Part shown: one piece after another, positions 40,105 to 41,392 of the stretch
Position numbering within the stretch: the stretch's first letter is position 1
Layout of the letters: every line of letters starts with the position of its first letter
Source: Chloroflexota bacterium
GTDB taxonomy: Bacteria; Chloroflexota; UBA11872
Length of the DNA: 41,392 bases
NCBI GenBank assembly: GCA_026707585.1
Contig: JAPOWQ010000063.1
Coordinates: forward strand, 1 to 41,392
Reading direction: 5' to 3'
The notes under the pieces: generated by a model
What the model was told of the DNA's origin: nothing
Seen by the model: the letters and a program-made list of their open reading frames with translations, nothing else
Databases searched by the model: none
Made by a program: the position numbers and the translations under genes

Positions 40105-40764
40105 TTGAAAGACCGTCACCGTACATCAACCTCATCGCGGGCCATCGAGGCTGTGCTGTTCGACGCCGACGGTGTGCTCCAGTCGACACCGGCGGGCCGA
40201 CATGCAGCCCTAGCGGCCCTCCTTCCGCCCGGGGAGGAAGACGTAGAAGAGTTCATCAAGGAAATCTTCGAGGTCGAGCGGCCCGCTCTCTCCGGCGAGG
40301 GCGACCTGGTCCGGGACATGCAGGCACTTCTCCTTCGCCACAGGAGCACAGCAGCCCCCCGCGAGATTTTGCGTCTGCTGAATACCATCCACGTCCATTC
40401 GGAGATACTGGACATCGTGGGTCGCCTGCGGGCGAGTGGAATCGCCTGCCACTTAACAAGCAATCAGATGCGCCACAGGGCAACCTTCATGTCGGAGGAA
40501 CTCGGGTACAAGGCGCACTTCGATCGGGAGTTTTATTCTTGCGACCTGAGACATGTCAAGCCAAGCCGAGAGTACTTTCAGCACGTCCTCGACTCTATCG
40601 GGGTGCCGCCGGGCCGGGTGTTGTTTCTCGACGACCATGAGGTCAATGTCTCGGGTGCCCGTAGATTGGGCATACGAGCATCCATCTTCCAGCTCCATCG
40701 CGGAGTCGATAATCGGCGGGCACTTACGGAACTGCTGTCACGCTTCGGCTTGCACGTTGAATGA
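40105..40764 (+). CDS. HAD-superfamily hydrolase
   Basis: 219 residues with all four HAD motifs: VLFDADGVLQS (nucleophile Asp and acid Asp), HLTSNQMRHR (Ser/Thr, here TSNQ), KPSREYFQHVLDSIG (Lys) and VLFLDDHEVNVSGARRLG (acidic pair). The helical cap lies between motifs I and II, as in subfamily I (epoxide hydrolase or beta-phosphoglucomutase-like). The TSNQ-x-x-R pattern is typical of the sequence group near YihX. The start is TTG at 40105 with no good ribosome-binding site; a later codon is possible. Substrate unknown. GC content is nearer to the genome norm than in the DUF1697 gene. Confidence 0.85.
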   Translation: MKDRHRTSTSSRAIEAVLFDADGVLQSTPAGRHAALAALLPPGEEDVEEFIKEIFEVERPALSGEGDLVRDMQALLLRHRSTAAPREILRLLNTIHVHSEILDIVGRLRASGIACHLTSNQMRHRATFMSEELGYKAHFDREFYSCDLRHVKPSREYFQHVLDSIGVPPGRVLFLDDHEVNVSGARRLGIRASIFQLHRGVDNRRALTELLSRFGLHVE

Positions 40765-41088
40765 GTTTCATTGATCCACTTAACGGGACGTGAATCTCCG
40801 GTTGGCAGTCAATGAGACCCCAGGAAACGGGGAAGTGATGGTGGGTGGAACCCGGACCGTACACAGGTGAGAACCTTCGCCCTGCGCTTCAGGCTTGACG
40901 TGAAGCGGGATCGAGATGTCGGGCGATGCATACCACCATTGGGGAAAGGCGTGTAAACGTTCGCCAGCCTCGCTGAGAAGGCGCCGCACTCGCGTTATGG
41001 AGGTTGAGGGTTTGGATTCCAGTCGGTCCACTAGAAGCTGAGTGGCGAGGCCGCAGGGCTCCGTAGACCTGCAAGGACGGTGACAGCG
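40765..41088. other. Non-coding stretch with tRNA-like remnant
   Basis: About 320 bases without a supported gene between the HAD hydrolase and a broken acetyltransferase. Apart from the second tRNA-like remnant at 40981-41033 nothing is recognised. A minus-strand frame across it runs through that remnant and is not considered coding. Confidence 0.5.
40981..41033 (+). pseudogene. tRNA-like remnant, copy 2
   Basis: Related to the copy at 39044 (39 of 53 positions equal), sharing CGCACTCGC at the anticodon, GGAGGT in the variable region and TCGGTC at the 3' side. It is more degraded: the T-loop reads GGTTTGGATTCC and the end is ACTA. Confidence 0.4.
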
Positions 41089-41310
41089 GTGGCTGAATCG
41101 TCCGGGTTCACGATTCGGCTCGCCACGGTGGAGGACGTGCCGCGGTAGTTGGGGTTGATTTGGGAGTTGGCGGTGTACGAGAAGCTGACGCATGAGGTGG
41201 TGGCGACAGAGGAGTCGTTGTGGGGTCGCTGTTTGGGGATCGGCCGGCGGCGGACTGTTGCTCGGCTTACCAGGAACGGTTGCGGTTGGGTGGGCCAGGT
41301 TGTGCTGAGT
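41089..41310 (+). pseudogene. GNAT-family acetyltransferase, disrupted
   Basis: From the GTG at 41089 the translation reads AESSGFTIRLATVEDVPR, then a TAG at 41146, then LGLIWELAVYEKLTHEVVAT in the same frame. From about 41229 the likely continuation (FGDRPAADCCSAYQERL) is in another frame. The order matches the N-terminal part of diamine/aminoglycoside-type GNAT enzymes (I-R-x-A-T-x-E-D-V, then I-x-E-L-A-x-Y-E-K-L). One stop and one frameshift, and absence of the acetyl-CoA loop, mark it as a pseudogene. Confidence 0.7.
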
Positions 41311-41320
41311 GCCCGGAAGA

Positions 41321-41339
41321 GGCCGGTTTGAAACCGGCC
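41321..41339. terminator. Palindromic hairpin near window end
   Basis: GGCCGGTTT and AAACCGGCC pair perfectly around one G, in practice a 6-bp GC stem with a TTTGAAA loop. It follows the broken acetyltransferase. It could be a terminator or a dispersed palindromic repeat. Confidence 0.4.
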
Positions 41340-41392
41340 CCTTGTATGTTGCAGGACCCTCGGATCGTCCGGGGGAAATCGTAGGGCCGGGA

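Noticed and set aside
40780-41193. 137-codon minus-strand frame
   Set aside because: It spans the tRNA-like remnant and the broken acetyltransferase on the other strand, with no recognisable motif.

Overview
This window is a GC-rich bacterial chromosome segment with short intergenic gaps, many GTG/TTG starts and many 4-base start/stop overlaps. The Suf layout (SufD, Rieske ferredoxin, SufS, SufU), the type-2 OMP decarboxylase and the many small-molecule catabolic enzymes would fit an uncultured Chloroflexota lineage such as SAR202-like marine bacteria. That placement is an inference from gene content; there is no rRNA or phylogenetic marker here.

Layout. 1-2256: end of an iron-sulfur cluster assembly operon. 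2402-3643: an MFS transporter. 3656-10924 (minus): a four-gene exporter made of a very long lipoprotein adaptor, an FtsX-type permease and two ATPases, one carrying an AbrB-like domain. 11141-21092: housekeeping and core metabolism, comprising an uncharacterised possible ATP-grasp protein, siroheme synthase N-domain protein, GDPD phosphodiesterase, zinc alcohol dehydrogenase, an orphan ORF without a normal start, an inositol-phosphatase-family protein, an SRPBCC protein, a Kbl/BioF-type synthase, the bifunctional PheA, PyrF, a LysM protein, and tRNA-Leu and tRNA-Trp. 21214-24546: two GNAT acetyltransferases, a 5'-truncated RelE-type toxin beside tRNA-Asn, a tiny membrane protein, MoeA and tRNA-Val.

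24581-37685 is a catabolic accessory region. A DmdA/GcvT-like protein and a dimethylglycine-oxidase-like flavoprotein form a C1/methylamine pair. They are followed by a nucleoside hydrolase, an enolase-superfamily dehydratase, a HpcH/HpaI aldolase, an O-methyltransferase, a methylmalonate-semialdehyde-type dehydrogenase, a D-threonine-aldolase-like enzyme and an SDR. Inside it, 31324-32537 is an AT-richer insert of unknown membrane/coiled-coil genes, including two ORFs joined in frame across one TAG.

37686-41392 is mostly non-coding or decaying. It has a G-rich repeat field containing two palindromes with compensatory changes, an orphan HicB antitoxin, an AT-rich DUF1697 gene and a HAD hydrolase between two tRNA-like remnants, and a broken GNAT gene. 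It reads as a site of repeated insertion and decay.

The least explained items are the AbrB-fused ATPase exporter, the TAG-joined ORF pair, the ORF with no canonical start after the zinc dehydrogenase, and the covarying palindromes.
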